From Acidovorax radicis N35 (GTDB lineage: Bacteria; Pseudomonadota; Gammaproteobacteria; Burkholderiales; Burkholderiaceae_C): 64,000 bases of DNA. Location: the NCBI RefSeq assembly GCF_000204195.1, contig NZ_AFBG01000018.1, positions 310,001 through 374,000 on the forward strand, written 5' to 3'. A program made the position numbers and the translations under genes. The notes under the pieces were generated by a model. That model searched no databases. It was given only the letters and a program-made list of their open reading frames with translations, and was not told the DNA's origin. This document shows, in pieces, positions 49,986 to 59,403 of this stretch. Within the stretch, counting starts at the first letter, position 1. Each line of letters begins with the position of its first letter.

Positions 49986-50468
49986 ATGCATCTGCGTTCC
50001 ATTGTTCTTTTGGTGACGGTCGTAGCCATCGCTGCGCTGGCCGCGCTCAACTGGCCCACCCTCGCCGCGCCGTCCCTGGTGTCGCTGGGGATTGTGGTGT
50101 TTGAGGCTCCTCTGGGGCTCATCATGCTGGCCCTCACCGCGCTGCTGGGGATCTTTTTTGTTGCCTATGTCTTGTCGCTCCAGGGCTCCGTGCTCATGGA
50201 AACGCGCCGGCATACCAAGGAAATGCAGGTTCAGCGGGAACTTGCGGACAAGGCCGAAGCCTCGCGTTTCACGGAGTTGCGGGCTTTTCTGGATGTGCAG
50301 CACCAGCAGGCGCATGCCACCGTGCTGGCTCGGCTGGACGAATTGGAGGCACGCCTGGCAGCACGCGCCACCGAATCTGACAACTCCACTGCCGCATATG
50401 TGGGACAGCTGGAGCACCAGTTGCGCACGCGTGGCCTGGAGTCTGCACCGGTCGCTTCACGGGTTTGA
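49986..50468 (+). CDS. LapA-like small membrane protein
   Basis: The 160-residue protein has two membrane helices (about residues 3-24 and 38-60) and a long charged, helical cytoplasmic tail with Ala/Glu/Arg repeats (ELRAFLDVQHQQAHATVLAR), probably coiled-coil. The arrangement resembles the LapA/DUF1049 domain, which in Enterobacteria assists LPS assembly. The start MHLRSIVLL at 49986 follows GGAGGTTTCC. The 264-bp gap before it holds only a small GGCGCC hairpin after acs. Confidence 0.75.
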   Translation: MHLRSIVLLVTVVAIAALAALNWPTLAAPSLVSLGIVVFEAPLGLIMLALTALLGIFFVAYVLSLQGSVLMETRRHTKEMQVQRELADKAEASRFTELRAFLDVQHQQAHATVLARLDELEARLAARATESDNSTAAYVGQLEHQLRTRGLESAPVASRV

Positions 50469-50549
50469 GCGGAAGATCCGCCAGGTTTTTCCACGTGCGG
50501 GTTGTGGGACTTGCGTGGAGTGTGAAAACGAAAATAGAAGTCCCAGAAA

Positions 50550-50583
50550 CACCAAAAGCCGCACCACGGGGAGTGGCACGGCC
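50550..50583 (-). terminator. Terminator after the cytochrome c gene
   Basis: On the minus strand GCCGTGCCAC pairs with GTGGTGCGGC and is followed by TTTTGGTGTTT. Confidence 0.7.
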
Positions 50584-50625
50584 TTCAATAAGGGGCATGC
50601 AACCCCCGGGGTGACGAGCGGTAAA

Positions 50626-50931
50626 TTACTTCTGCGTCAGGACCCAGGCAGCCAGCTTCTTGGCTTCTGCATCGTTGACCTGCGCATTCGCAGGCATTGG
50701 AACCGGGCCCCACACGCCGGCACCGCCCTTGACGATCTTGGCGGCCAGCTTGTCCACTGCGTCCTTCTGGCCGGCGTACTTGGCTGCGACGTCCTTGTAG
50801 GAGGGGCCCACCAGCTTCTTGTCGACGGCATGGCAAGCCATGCAATTCTTCGAGGTTGCCAGGGCCAGATCGGCCATGGCAGGGGCGGCAACCGACAGCG
50901 TCATGGCAAGGGTGATCAGGGTACGCTTCAT
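50626..50931 (-). CDS. Class I c-type cytochrome (c551/c552 type)
   Basis: A 101-residue periplasmic monoheme electron carrier. The signal peptide ends at PAMADL; the heme site is CMACH near residues 30-34; [11 protein letters not shown] supplies the Met axial ligand; the final helix is [10 protein letters not shown]. It matches small c551/c552 cytochromes that shuttle electrons to terminal oxidases or nitrite reductase. It stands alone with its own terminator. Confidence 0.93.
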   Translation of the reverse strand: MKRTLITLAMTLSVAAPAMADLALATSKNCMACHAVDKKLVGPSYKDVAAKYAGQKDAVDKLAAKIVKGGAGVWGPVPMPANAQVNDAEAKKLAAWVLTQK

Positions 50932-51045
50932 GGTGGGATTTCCTGTGGTTGGGTTACAGTTCTTTTAATGGAATTGTAGTGGCTTGGGTTGACAGGCATT
51001 TGTCCGCCGTCAACCGGGCGTTGTCAGCTTTTTCTGGAGATCGCG

Positions 51046-51288
51046 ATGTACCTGCTGGGTCTTTCATTGTTGCTTCTGGCACTGAAGTATTTCGAGATCG
51101 GACCTGTGGCCGCCTGGTCCTGGTGGTGGGTGCTGGCGCCTTTTGGTGCCACGGCCCTATGGTGGGTTTGGGCTGATTCCACCGGATATACGAAGCGTAA
51201 AGCCATGGAAAAGATGGAGCAGCGCAAGCAGGACCGGATCAACAAAAACAAGGAAGCCCTGGGCATCCGTCCGCGCAAGCCACGCTGA
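51046..51288 (+). CDS. Small Trp-rich membrane protein (TIGR04438 type)
   Basis: The 80-residue protein has a first hydrophobic helix, a Trp cluster (AAWSWWWVLAPFG, then ALWWVWAD) and a basic C-terminal segment KRKAMEKMEQRKQDRINKNK. This pattern is the TIGR04438 family of Betaproteobacteria, which has no known function. The start at 51046 follows TCTGGAGATCGCG. Confidence 0.85.
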   Translation: MYLLGLSLLLLALKYFEIGPVAAWSWWWVLAPFGATALWWVWADSTGYTKRKAMEKMEQRKQDRINKNKEALGIRPRKPR

Positions 51289-51339
51289 CACCAACACTCC
51301 GCAGCCTCTGGCCTTTGCTTTCCTGCGCGGAGAGCAGGC

Positions 51340-52416
51340 ATGTCAAGATTGCGCTATAGAAAAGAGCCCATCATCGTTGCACATGGCAAGACAGCCGTCA
51401 TCACTGGTGTAACCGGACAGGACGGGGCCTATTTGGCAGAGTTTCTGCTGAAGAAGGGGTACCAGGTCATAGGAACCCATCGTCGGACCAGCAGTGTGAA
51501 TACCTGGCGCCTTCACGAGCTGGGCGTGCTGGGACATCCCAATTTGCTACTGGTCGATTTTGACCTGACGGACCCGGGCTCTGCCATCGCGCTCCTGCAG
51601 AAATTTCATCCTGATGAGTTGTACAACCTGGCGGCGCAGAGCTTTGTGGGGGCCAGTTTCGACGCTCCCACCACCACGGCGCTGGTCAATGGCCAGGGTG
51701 CATTGAATCTCCTGGAAGCCATCCGGCTGGTAGATCCCCGCATACGCTATTACCAGGCCAGTTCCTCGGAGATGTTCGGCGGCGTGGAGCAAGCACCACA
51801 GTGCGAGTCCACACCCTTTTGCCCGCGCAGCCCGTATGCAGTCTCCAAGCTGTTTGCCCACTGGATGACTATCAACTACCGGGAGGCGTACGGAATGTAT
51901 GCCGTCAGCGGCATTCTTTTTAATCATGAAAGCCCCCTTCGGGGCAGCGAATTTGTGACACGCAAGATATCGAGTGCCGTGGCTCGCATGGCCCACGGTG
52001 AAAGGGATGTGCTCGAACTGGGCAATCTGGACGCGCGCCGCGACTGGGGTTTTGCGGCTGAGTACGTGGAAGGCATGTGGCAGATGATGCAGGCTGAGCA
52101 ACCAGGCACCTATGTGCTGGCAACGGGCCGCCAGCAGACCGTGCGCGATTTTGTGCGCATGGCGTTCTCGGTCACCGGAATATCCCTGGAGTTTGTGGGC
52201 GCCGCTGCGTCGGAGGTAGCCATCGACGTGGGGACTGGTCGCGTTGTGGCGAGCGTTGATCCCAGCTTCTTCCGCCCTGCAGAGGTGGATCTCCTGGTGG
52301 GCGACGCTTCCCGGGCCAGGGTGGAGTTGGGTTGGGAGGCGCACACCACCGTGGAGCAGATCTGTCGAATGATGGTTGAAGCCGACTTGCGGCGCACTTA
52401 TCCCGGGGCCCGATGA
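51340..52416 (+). CDS. gmd: GDP-mannose 4,6-dehydratase
   Basis: The 358-residue short-chain dehydrogenase-type enzyme converts GDP-mannose to GDP-4-keto-6-deoxymannose, the precursor of GDP-rhamnose, GDP-fucose and related sugars. The NADP site is [16 protein letters not shown] near residues 22-37; the catalytic elements are SSSEMFGG and YAVSK; the sugar-site block is FNHESPLRG. The start at 51340 has GGAGAGCAGGC upstream. It opens a five-gene polysaccharide operon. The partner reductase (rmd or fcl) is not in the window. Confidence 0.93.
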   Translation: MSRLRYRKEPIIVAHGKTAVITGVTGQDGAYLAEFLLKKGYQVIGTHRRTSSVNTWRLHELGVLGHPNLLLVDFDLTDPGSAIALLQKFHPDELYNLAAQSFVGASFDAPTTTALVNGQGALNLLEAIRLVDPRIRYYQASSSEMFGGVEQAPQCESTPFCPRSPYAVSKLFAHWMTINYREAYGMYAVSGILFNHESPLRGSEFVTRKISSAVARMAHGERDVLELGNLDARRDWGFAAEYVEGMWQMMQAEQPGTYVLATGRQQTVRDFVRMAFSVTGISLEFVGAAASEVAIDVGTGRVVASVDPSFFRPAEVDLLVGDASRARVELGWEAHTTVEQICRMMVEADLRRTYPGAR

Positions 52417-52462
52417 TGGTCAACGACTGTTCGTTGTGGCGGCTACCCTGCGAGGTCGTCCG

Positions 52463-53584
52463 ATGAGGGTGGCTTTCGGGGTCAGCGTTCTTGCGCGGTC
52501 CGTCCAGCAAGGTGGGGTGGATGGTATTGGCACTTACACCCGGGAGCTGATGGCAGCCATGCCGCCGTCAGCGCAGCTGCAGCCGTATCTGTTCGATGCA
52601 CCGGCGAGCCTGTGGGAGGGGGCGACCCCCGCGATCTCCTTTGGGCCTTTCGCGCGGCAGGCCCTGGCTGCCACGCTGCCGGGTATGGACTTTGGCGGAG
52701 TTCGCCGCGCGCTCTGTCCCGGGATTGATGTGGTTCATGCGACCGACCATCTGGTGCCCCGCTTGCGTGGCACGCCAGTGGTGGCGACAATTTTCGATGC
52801 GATCCCGCTGTCCCACCCCGAGTGGGTCCGATACCGATTCAAGGGCCTGAAAAACGAATTGTGGCGGCGCACCGCGTTCTGGGCGCAGCACGTCATCACG
52901 ATTTCCGACTATTCCCGCCAGCAGATCGCTATGCATTTTCGCATTCCCGAGGAGCGGATCACCGCCATTCCGCTGGGGGTGGGGGCACGGTGGTTTGCAC
53001 CAGTGGACGACGCCTTGGGAGAGGCCGTACGGTTGCGGCATGCGCTGCCGGAGCGGTATTTTGTGAGTGTCGGCACCCTGCAGCCACGCAAAAATATCGG
53101 CCGTCTGCTTTTGGCCCATGCGAGCCTGCCCGAACACCTGCAGCGCGAGTGCCCCTTGATTGTGGTTGGCAAGCCGGGCTGGGGGTGCGAGGACGTCATG
53201 GCTCAGTTCACAGGGGGAGCGCTCAAGCATGTCCGCTGGTTGCGGCATTTGCCTGATGACGAACTTCAAGTGGTCATCAAGCGTGCGGCGGCCCTGGTGT
53301 TCCCTTCGCTCCACGAGGGATTCGGATTGCCGGTGCTGGAAGCCTTTGCGGCGGGTGTGCCCGTGGTGGCATCCAATACGACCTCTATCCCGGAGGTGGC
53401 GGGCGACGCGGCCTTGTTGATTGATCCTCTTCGCGTCGACGAGCTTTCGGATGCGATGCGCCGCATCGCCGAGAACCCCGAGTTGGCAAGCCAGCTGGTC
53501 GTGCGTGGACGTGATCGCGTGCGCGCGTTCACCTGGCAAGCGTGCGCAGAAAAAACCCTGCGCGTCTACGAGTCGATGGCTTGA
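52463..53584 (+). CDS. Glycosyltransferase family 4 (GT-B fold)
   Basis: The 373-residue protein has an N-terminal acceptor domain opening GVSVLARSVQQGGVDGIGTY and a C-terminal GT4 nucleotide-sugar domain with VSVGTLQPRKNIGRLL, PSLHEGFGLPVLEAFAAGVP (the EX7E element) and SNTTSIPEVAGDAALLIDP. It resembles mannosyl/rhamnosyltransferases of O-antigen clusters; the sugar is probably the product of the gmd pathway. The start at 52463 (MRVAFGVSV) gives the usual length. It is the only glycosyltransferase in the operon. Confidence 0.9.
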   Translation: MRVAFGVSVLARSVQQGGVDGIGTYTRELMAAMPPSAQLQPYLFDAPASLWEGATPAISFGPFARQALAATLPGMDFGGVRRALCPGIDVVHATDHLVPRLRGTPVVATIFDAIPLSHPEWVRYRFKGLKNELWRRTAFWAQHVITISDYSRQQIAMHFRIPEERITAIPLGVGARWFAPVDDALGEAVRLRHALPERYFVSVGTLQPRKNIGRLLLAHASLPEHLQRECPLIVVGKPGWGCEDVMAQFTGGALKHVRWLRHLPDDELQVVIKRAAALVFPSLHEGFGLPVLEAFAAGVPVVASNTTSIPEVAGDAALLIDPLRVDELSDAMRRIAENPELASQLVVRGRDRVRAFTWQACAEKTLRVYESMA

Positions 53585-53594
53585 GTTTCTCGTG

Positions 53595-54425
53595 ATGACA
53601 CCTTCAACCACCAACCCCCCCGTGTCTGCGCGCCAGAGGCAAGTGCAATTGCTGGGGCTTGATATCTGGAGCGCCATGGTGGCGTGGCGCTTCTGGTGTT
53701 TTATGGGTTGGAACGATGTTGCCAAGCAGTATCGGCGGACCTTTCTGGGGCCTGTGTGGATTACGCTGCACACGGCCGTGTTCATCGTTGCGTTTGGCCT
53801 GATTGGTGCGCAGCTGTTCAAGTATCCGGCCGAATGGTACCTGCCGTATTTTTGTGCTGGGCATGTGCTGTTCGGGTACTTCAGTGCCCTGATCAATGAG
53901 GGCTGTTTGACCTATATCGGCTCGGATGCGTTCCTGAAGCAGACGCCTTATCCCAAGATGGCATTTGTTTTTCGCACCGTGTTCCGATGTTCCATCTTGA
54001 TGCTGCACAGCGCGGTGATTGTGCTGGCCGTGCTGTTGTGGGCGGGGCGGCTGGGGGCGGTGCAGTGGGGGGCGCTGCTGGCTGCAACTGCACTGACGCT
54101 GCTTGCGGCCAGTCTGGTGGTTGCCATCCTTGGGGGGCTGGCGGCCCGCTTCCGTGACGTGACGGTGGCCCTGGGCAGCCTGATGCAGGTCAGTTTTTTT
54201 GTGACACCCGTGCTGTGGGTTCCTGACCAGTTGACCGAGCGTGCACAGTGGGTTGTGCACCTGAATCCGTTGGCGCTTTTCCTGGAACTGATGCGCAGCC
54301 CCTTGATGGGAACCGTCCCGGGCCTGCACACATGGGGCGCGGCGGTGGGCGTGGTCTTGCTGCTGGCGTTGGTTTTTTTCTGGCAGTACGTGGCGATCCG
54401 GCGGCGGATTGTGTACTGGTTATAG
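53595..54425 (+). CDS. Polysaccharide ABC exporter permease (Wzm-like)
   Basis: The 276-residue ABC-2-type permease has about six helices. The cytoplasmic N terminus with RQRQVQLLGLDIW leads to WNDVAKQYRRTFLGPVWITL, the amphipathic coupling element of the Wzm/KpsM family, and a conserved FRDVTVALG segment follows. It pairs with the ATPase encoded next to export a polysaccharide. It lies 11 bp after the glycosyltransferase gene. Confidence 0.9.
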   Translation: MTPSTTNPPVSARQRQVQLLGLDIWSAMVAWRFWCFMGWNDVAKQYRRTFLGPVWITLHTAVFIVAFGLIGAQLFKYPAEWYLPYFCAGHVLFGYFSALINEGCLTYIGSDAFLKQTPYPKMAFVFRTVFRCSILMLHSAVIVLAVLLWAGRLGAVQWGALLAATALTLLAASLVVAILGGLAARFRDVTVALGSLMQVSFFVTPVLWVPDQLTERAQWVVHLNPLALFLELMRSPLMGTVPGLHTWGAAVGVVLLLALVFFWQYVAIRRRIVYWL

Positions 54426-54450
54426 GCGCAGAGCCCCTCGGTATCGCAAG

Positions 54451-55215
54451 ATGGTCCATATCCAGTTGACGGGCGTGTCAATCGACTTCCCCGTTTTTAC
54501 GACCCGGTCCCGGGGGCTGCTGAACACTGTGCTGGGGCTCCCCCAGCGCGACAAGGCTCGCGTGGAGGCCAGTGGCTTGCGGCAGGTCAGCGTGCATGCG
54601 TTGCGCGATGTGAGCCTTGTGCTTCGCCCAGGAGACCGCATTGGCTTGATCGGCTCCAACGGGGCCGGAAAAACCACGCTGCTGCGTGTGCTTTCCGGAG
54701 TCTACGAACCCACGCAAGGTGAATTGTCCTTTCGTGGCCGGGTTGCCGCCCTCACGGACATCATGCTGGGCATGGACGTCGATGCCACCGGCTACGACAA
54801 CATCATCATGCGCGGCATTGTGATGGGGCTGACGCGCAGGCAGGCGATGGGTCTTATTCCCTCGGTGGAGGCATTCACCCAGCTTGGCGAACACCTTCAG
54901 CTACCGGTCCGGACTTATTCCCAGGGCATGCTGCTGCGCCTGGCATTCGCGGTGTCCACAAGCGTCGTTCCCGATATCCTGCTCATGGATGAAATGATTG
55001 GCGCTGGTGACGCAAAGTTTTTCAGCCAGGCCAAGGAACGCATCAACGGGCTGATCGAACAGGTCTCCATTCTGGTGCTTGCGTCCCACAACGAAGTCAT
55101 TCTCAAGAGCTTTTGCAACCGCGCGCTGGTCCTGAAGGATGGATGTGTGGTGATGGATGGAAGTGTGGAGGATGCGTTGGCGTTTCATAACGCCCAGCAA
55201 GGAGTCTCTCCGTGA
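54451..55215 (+). CDS. Polysaccharide ABC exporter ATPase (Wzt/KpsT-like)
   Basis: The 254-residue ATPase has Walker A GSNGAGKTT at residues 68-76, the variant signature TYSQGM typical of polysaccharide exporters in place of LSGGQ, and Walker B ILLMDE. It lacks the C-terminal carbohydrate-binding domain found in O-antigen Wzt proteins that recognise chain ends, so export is probably of the general KpsT type. Its stop overlaps by 4 bp the GTG start of the propeller gene. Confidence 0.92.
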   Translation: MVHIQLTGVSIDFPVFTTRSRGLLNTVLGLPQRDKARVEASGLRQVSVHALRDVSLVLRPGDRIGLIGSNGAGKTTLLRVLSGVYEPTQGELSFRGRVAALTDIMLGMDVDATGYDNIIMRGIVMGLTRRQAMGLIPSVEAFTQLGEHLQLPVRTYSQGMLLRLAFAVSTSVVPDILLMDEMIGAGDAKFFSQAKERINGLIEQVSILVLASHNEVILKSFCNRALVLKDGCVVMDGSVEDALAFHNAQQGVSP

Positions 55216-56423
55216 GACTGGTATGTATCGGTCCAGCGGAAGTGTTGAACTCCATCGCATCGATGGGGCGCACTGAGGATGTGAGTTGGTCACCCGACGG
55301 GCGCCGTGTTGCCCTTGCTGCCATCACGCTGGACAAGGTGCTGATTGTCGGGGTGGACTGCCAGTTCGAAAATGGACAGAAGGTGCTGTACCTGACGGAT
55401 ACCGTGGAGGTTGCCTCCACCAGTCTCCGGCGCCCCCATGGCCTGTGCTGGATCAGTAACAGCATCGTCGCGGTCGCCAGTCGGGAGGGCAATGTATCGC
55501 TGTTCGACATTCCCCGCGCAGATCGGCTGACCTCTGTGTGTGACCTTCAACCCCTGTCCATCATCAGCAAGCGTGAGACAGAACTCCTGAGCACCCCGGG
55601 AAGCCTGTGTGCACGGGATCTGGGCGCGGGACTGCATGAGCTTTGGGTGTGCAACGGCTTTTCCCACTATGTCACCCATCACCTGTTGAACACGGCAGCC
55701 GGTTTTTCCCACCTTGATGCACAGCTCCTCATGCAGCACGGGCTGGAGGTTCCGGACGGTGTGGCGCTGGACGCCAGTGCAGACTGGGTGGCGGTGAGCA
55801 ACCACGACCGCCACCTTGTAGCGCTTTATCGCAACGATGAATTCCTCGCGCCGGGCAACGAGCCCGCGGCAGAACTGCGTGGAATCAGCTATCCCCATGG
55901 GCTGTGTTTTCTGTCGGGGGGCCGCATCTTGTTGGTGGCGGACGCAGGCGCTCCCCACGTGGCGGTGTTTCACCGCGCTGCTTCGGGGTGGAAAAACCTG
56001 GCCCAGCCGAACGCCGTGATCCGCGTGCTGGACGATGGCGTGTTCGAGCAGGGGCATCACAACCCGCGCGAAGGTGGGCCCAAGGGCATCGACGTGCATG
56101 AACCTTGGGGCCTGCTGGTCACTACCTGCGCGGAGCAGCCCTTGGCCTTTTTCGATATCGATGAACTCATGGCGCAGGCCGAAGCCTTTGCGCCAGAAGA
56201 AGTGATGCAAACGGGCTCACCTGGTACGTCGCCCGCAGACCGTACACGGGTTACCGTACTACGTCTTGCGCGCGATGTGGTAGCACGCGAAGCAGCCGTG
56301 ACGGCCGCCGTGAGAAAAGAAATGGGCTTGATGCGCGCGAGCTGGTCCTGGCGGGTGACGGCGCCCTTGAGGACTTTGGCAGACGGCTGGATCCGGTGGC
56401 GGTCCAGGCGGCGCAAGGGTTAG
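55212..56423 (+). CDS. Beta-propeller protein coupled to the polysaccharide exporter
   Basis: I do not recognise a described family for this 403-residue protein. It has repeated blade-like segments with HGL or DGV motifs: RRPHGLCWISNSIVAVA, PDGVALDASADWVAVSN, YPHGLCFLSGGRILLVAD and GPKGIDVHEPWGLLVTT, which suggest an NHL/YVTN-like propeller. No signal peptide is seen. The C-terminal basic tail contains SWSWRVTAPLR (residues 377-387), a motif I know from glycosyltransferases and other enzymes of polysaccharide loci. It starts with GTG at 55212, overlapping the ATPase stop by 4 bp, so the two are coupled. Its role may be to organise export or synthesis. Confidence 0.75.
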   Translation: MRLVCIGPAEVLNSIASMGRTEDVSWSPDGRRVALAAITLDKVLIVGVDCQFENGQKVLYLTDTVEVASTSLRRPHGLCWISNSIVAVASREGNVSLFDIPRADRLTSVCDLQPLSIISKRETELLSTPGSLCARDLGAGLHELWVCNGFSHYVTHHLLNTAAGFSHLDAQLLMQHGLEVPDGVALDASADWVAVSNHDRHLVALYRNDEFLAPGNEPAAELRGISYPHGLCFLSGGRILLVADAGAPHVAVFHRAASGWKNLAQPNAVIRVLDDGVFEQGHHNPREGGPKGIDVHEPWGLLVTTCAEQPLAFFDIDELMAQAEAFAPEEVMQTGSPGTSPADRTRVTVLRLARDVVAREAAVTAAVRKEMGLMRASWSWRVTAPLRTLADGWIRWRSRRRKG

Positions 56424-56514
56424 GACGGGATTCGCAGGAGGGGACGGAGCGCTGATGTACTTGCCAGGGGGGGCCGTCGGAGGCAATGCGGCGTGCCAAT
56501 GTGAGATCACCCAG

Positions 56515-56550
56515 AAAAAAGCCCACCGGGGACGGTGGGCTTTTTCTTTT
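56515..56550. terminator. Bidirectional terminator between the propeller gene and ilvD
   Basis: GCCCACCG and CGGTGGGC enclose GGGA, flanked by six A on the left and TTTTTCTTTT on the right. It can end transcription from both converging genes. Confidence 0.9.
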
Positions 56551-56564
56551 CTTTGTGCTGGATT

Positions 56565-58271
56565 TCAATAAGCGTCCAGCACTGCACCCTTGCTCGCGCT
56601 CGACGCGTTGAACGCAAACTTGGCCTGCACGCCGCGTGTGTAGCGCGGGGCGGGGGCCGTCCAGCCGGCGCGGCGCTTGGCGATTTCTTCTTCGGGCACG
56701 TTCAGTTCCAGCAGCAGCTGGCGCGCGTCGATGGTGATGCTGTCGCCTTCGTTGACGAAGGCAATGGTGCCGCCGGCAGCCGCTTCGGGCGCCACGTGGC
56801 CGACCACCATGCCCCAGGTGCCGCCGGAGAAGCGGCCATCGGTGATCAGGCCCACGCTTTCGCCCAGGCCGGCGCCGATCAGCGCGCCGGTGGGGGCCAG
56901 CATTTCGGGCATGCCGGGGCCGCCCTTGGGGCCCAGGTAGCGCAGCACCATCACGTCGCCGGCCTTGATCTTGCCGGCCAGGATGGCTTCGAGGGCCGAT
57001 TGCTCGTCGTCGAACACGCGTGCCGGGCCGGTGATGACGGGGTTCTTCAGGCCCGTGATCTTGGCGACGGCGCCTTCGGGGCTCAGGTTGCCCTTCAAGA
57101 TGGCCAGGTGGCCCTGCGCGTACATGGGGTTGTCGATGTTGCGGATCACGTCCTGGTCGGCACGCGGCACATCGGGCACGTCCTTGAGCACTTCGGCAAT
57201 GGTCTTGCCGCTGATGGTGATGCAGTCGCCGTGCAGCAGGCCGGCCTTGAGCAGCACCTTCATCACTTGCGGAATGCCGCCTGCGCGGTGCAGGTCCACG
57301 GCCAGGTACTTGCCGCTGGGCTTGAGGTCGCACAGCACGGGGGTCTGCTTGCGGATGCGCTCGAAGTCGTCGATGTCCCATTCCACGCCCGCGGTGTGGG
57401 CAATGGCCAGGAAGTGCAGCACGGCGTTGGTGGAGCCGCCCGTGGCCATGATCACGGCCACGGCGTTCTCGATGGCCTTCTTGGTCACGATGTCGCGCGG
57501 CTTCAGGTCCATCTTGATGGCCTCGATCAGCACCTTGGCCGATTCCTTGGCCGAGTTCATCTTCTCGTCGTGCGGGTTGGCCATGGTGGACGAATACGGC
57601 AGGCTGATGCCCAGGGCCTCGAAGGCGCTGGACATGGTGTTGGCGGTGTACATGCCGCCGCACGAGCCGGTGCCGGGGATGGCGCGCTTTTCGATCTCCT
57701 TGAGGTCGAAGTCGCTGAGCTTGCCGGCGGCGTTTTCGCCCACGGCCTCGAACACGCTCACGATGTTCAGGTCCTTGTCCTGGTAGCGGCCCGGCAGGAT
57801 GGTGCCGCCGTACACATAGATGGCGGGCACGTTGGCGCGCAGCATGCCCATCAGGCCGCCGGGCATGTTCTTGTCGCAGCCGCCAACAACCAGCACGCCG
57901 TCCATCCACTGGCCGCCGACGCAGGTTTCGATGCAATCGCTGATGACCTCGCGGCTGACCAGGCTGTACTTCATGCCTTCGGTGCCCATGGCCATGCCGT
58001 CCGAGATGGTGGGCGTGCCGAACACCTGGGCGTTGCCGCCCGCTTCCTCGATGCCGGCGATGGCCGCGTCGGCCAGCTTCTGCAGGCCGCTGTTGCACGG
58101 GGTGATGGTGCTGTGGCCGTTGGCCACGCCGACCATGGGTTTGACGAAGTCGCCTTCCTCGTAGCCCATGGCGTAGTACATGGAGCGGTTGGGCGCGCGT
58201 GACTTGCCTTGCGTGATGTTGGCGCTGCGGTGGTTGATGGGCTGGATCGGGATGGTCTTGCTGTCTGCCAT
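56565..58271 (-). CDS. ilvD: Dihydroxy-acid dehydratase
   Basis: The 568-residue iron-sulfur enzyme makes 2-keto acids in isoleucine and valine synthesis. Cluster cysteines are in [17 protein letters not shown] and [12 protein letters not shown]; the C-terminal [19 protein letters not shown] is typical. Full family length. It is divergent from a LysR-type regulator, with starts 163 bp apart, a common arrangement for a regulator of its neighbour. Confidence 0.97.
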   Translation of the reverse strand: MADSKTIPIQPINHRSANITQGKSRAPNRSMYYAMGYEEGDFVKPMVGVANGHSTITPCNSGLQKLADAAIAGIEEAGGNAQVFGTPTISDGMAMGTEGMKYSLVSREVISDCIETCVGGQWMDGVLVVGGCDKNMPGGLMGMLRANVPAIYVYGGTILPGRYQDKDLNIVSVFEAVGENAAGKLSDFDLKEIEKRAIPGTGSCGGMYTANTMSSAFEALGISLPYSSTMANPHDEKMNSAKESAKVLIEAIKMDLKPRDIVTKKAIENAVAVIMATGGSTNAVLHFLAIAHTAGVEWDIDDFERIRKQTPVLCDLKPSGKYLAVDLHRAGGIPQVMKVLLKAGLLHGDCITISGKTIAEVLKDVPDVPRADQDVIRNIDNPMYAQGHLAILKGNLSPEGAVAKITGLKNPVITGPARVFDDEQSALEAILAGKIKAGDVMVLRYLGPKGGPGMPEMLAPTGALIGAGLGESVGLITDGRFSGGTWGMVVGHVAPEAAAGGTIAFVNEGDSITIDARQLLLELNVPEEEIAKRRAGWTAPAPRYTRGVQAKFAFNASSASKGAVLDAY

Positions 58272-58434
58272 GGCTGATTTCCTGGTGGGGGACTCGTTGT
58301 AATGGATGGGGCACTCCTGCGGCCAGGGTGTCCAACGCTCTCGGGGTGCAAGTATGCGGCGTTTGCCGCTGCGTTTCCAATCCCTTTCACCTGCTCGATT
58401 AATATGTAAAACGTATCACAGGCACATCACCGCC

Positions 58435-59403
58435 ATGAAAGAAACCCTCATCGACGTCCGCGCCTGGCGCCAGTTCGTGGCCGTGGCCGAGGAACTGCAC
58501 TTCGGCCGCGCCGCCATCCGCCTGCATATGACGCAGCCGCCGCTGACTCAGGCCATCGCGCAGATGGAGCGGTCGCTGGGCGTGATGCTGTTCGACCGCA
58601 CGCGCCGGCGCGTGGCGCTGACCCCGGCGGGCGAGACCCTGCTGCCCGACGTGCGTGACTTTCTGGAGCGCGCGCAGGCGCTGCCCGTGCGCGCGCGTGC
58701 GGCGGCGGCGGGCGAGGTGGGGCGGGTGCGGCTGGCCTTTGTCTCCACCATCGGCTTCGAGCGGCTGCCCGAGTGGGTGCGCGACTTTCGCGTGCTGTGC
58801 CCCCAGGTGGCGCTAGAACTGGTGGAGGCCACGGGCGACGTGCAGCGTGCACTGTTCTCGCGCGGTGAACTCGATGCTGGGCTGATGCTGCATTCACCCG
58901 GATTCGCGCCGCCCGAACTTGCGCGCCTGGCCGTGGCCGAAGAGCCGCTGGTGTTGGCGCTACCGGCCAGCCACCCCCTGGCGCGGGCGCCGCGCCTGCA
59001 TCTGCCCGAGGTGCTGGCCGAGCCCCTGGTGATCTTCCCGCGCCGCATCGTCCCCTCGCTGCACGACGCCATCTTCGCGCTCTACCACGCCGCCGGCCGC
59101 GTGCCCGTGGTGGCGCAAGAGGCCATCCAGATGCAGACCATCGTCAACCTGGTGTGGGGCGGCCTGGGCGTGGCCTGGGTGCCCGAGAGCGTGACCCAGT
59201 TCCGCCGCGAGGGCGTGGTCTACCGCGCGGCCGATGCCTTCGGGCCTGCTGTTGCCGCCAGGGCGAAGGCCAGGGCCGCAAAACCCGCTGGCGCGCCGCT
59301 GCTGCCCGTGTGCGAGACCAGCCTGGTGTGGCCCGCCGCGCTCGACAACCCGGCGCTGGCCCGGTTCATCGACTTCGTGCGTGAGCGCTCGAAGACCGCT
59401 TAG
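58435..59403 (+). CDS. LysR-family transcriptional regulator
   Basis: The 322-residue regulator has a helix-turn-helix in residues 10-65 (ELHFGRAAIRLHMTQPPLTQ) and an effector domain similar to the BenM/CatM subgroup. The start MKETLIDVRAW at 58435 gives the normal length; the upstream in-frame ATG at 58306 adds unrelated sequence. It diverges from ilvD and probably controls it. Its stop overlaps by 4 bp the stop of the convergent MFS gene. Confidence 0.9.
   Translation: MKETLIDVRAWRQFVAVAEELHFGRAAIRLHMTQPPLTQAIAQMERSLGVMLFDRTRRRVALTPAGETLLPDVRDFLERAQALPVRARAAAAGEVGRVRLAFVSTIGFERLPEWVRDFRVLCPQVALELVEATGDVQRALFSRGELDAGLMLHSPGFAPPELARLAVAEEPLVLALPASHPLARAPRLHLPEVLAEPLVIFPRRIVPSLHDAIFALYHAAGRVPVVAQEAIQMQTIVNLVWGGLGVAWVPESVTQFRREGVVYRAADAFGPAVAARAKARAAKPAGAPLLPVCETSLVWPAALDNPALARFIDFVRERSKTA

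Noticed and set aside
56251-58380. 709-codon minus-strand frame overlapping ilvD in another phase
   Set aside because: It overlaps the genuine ilvD on the same strand and is dominated by Arg, His and Gly, as expected of a frame-shifted reading.
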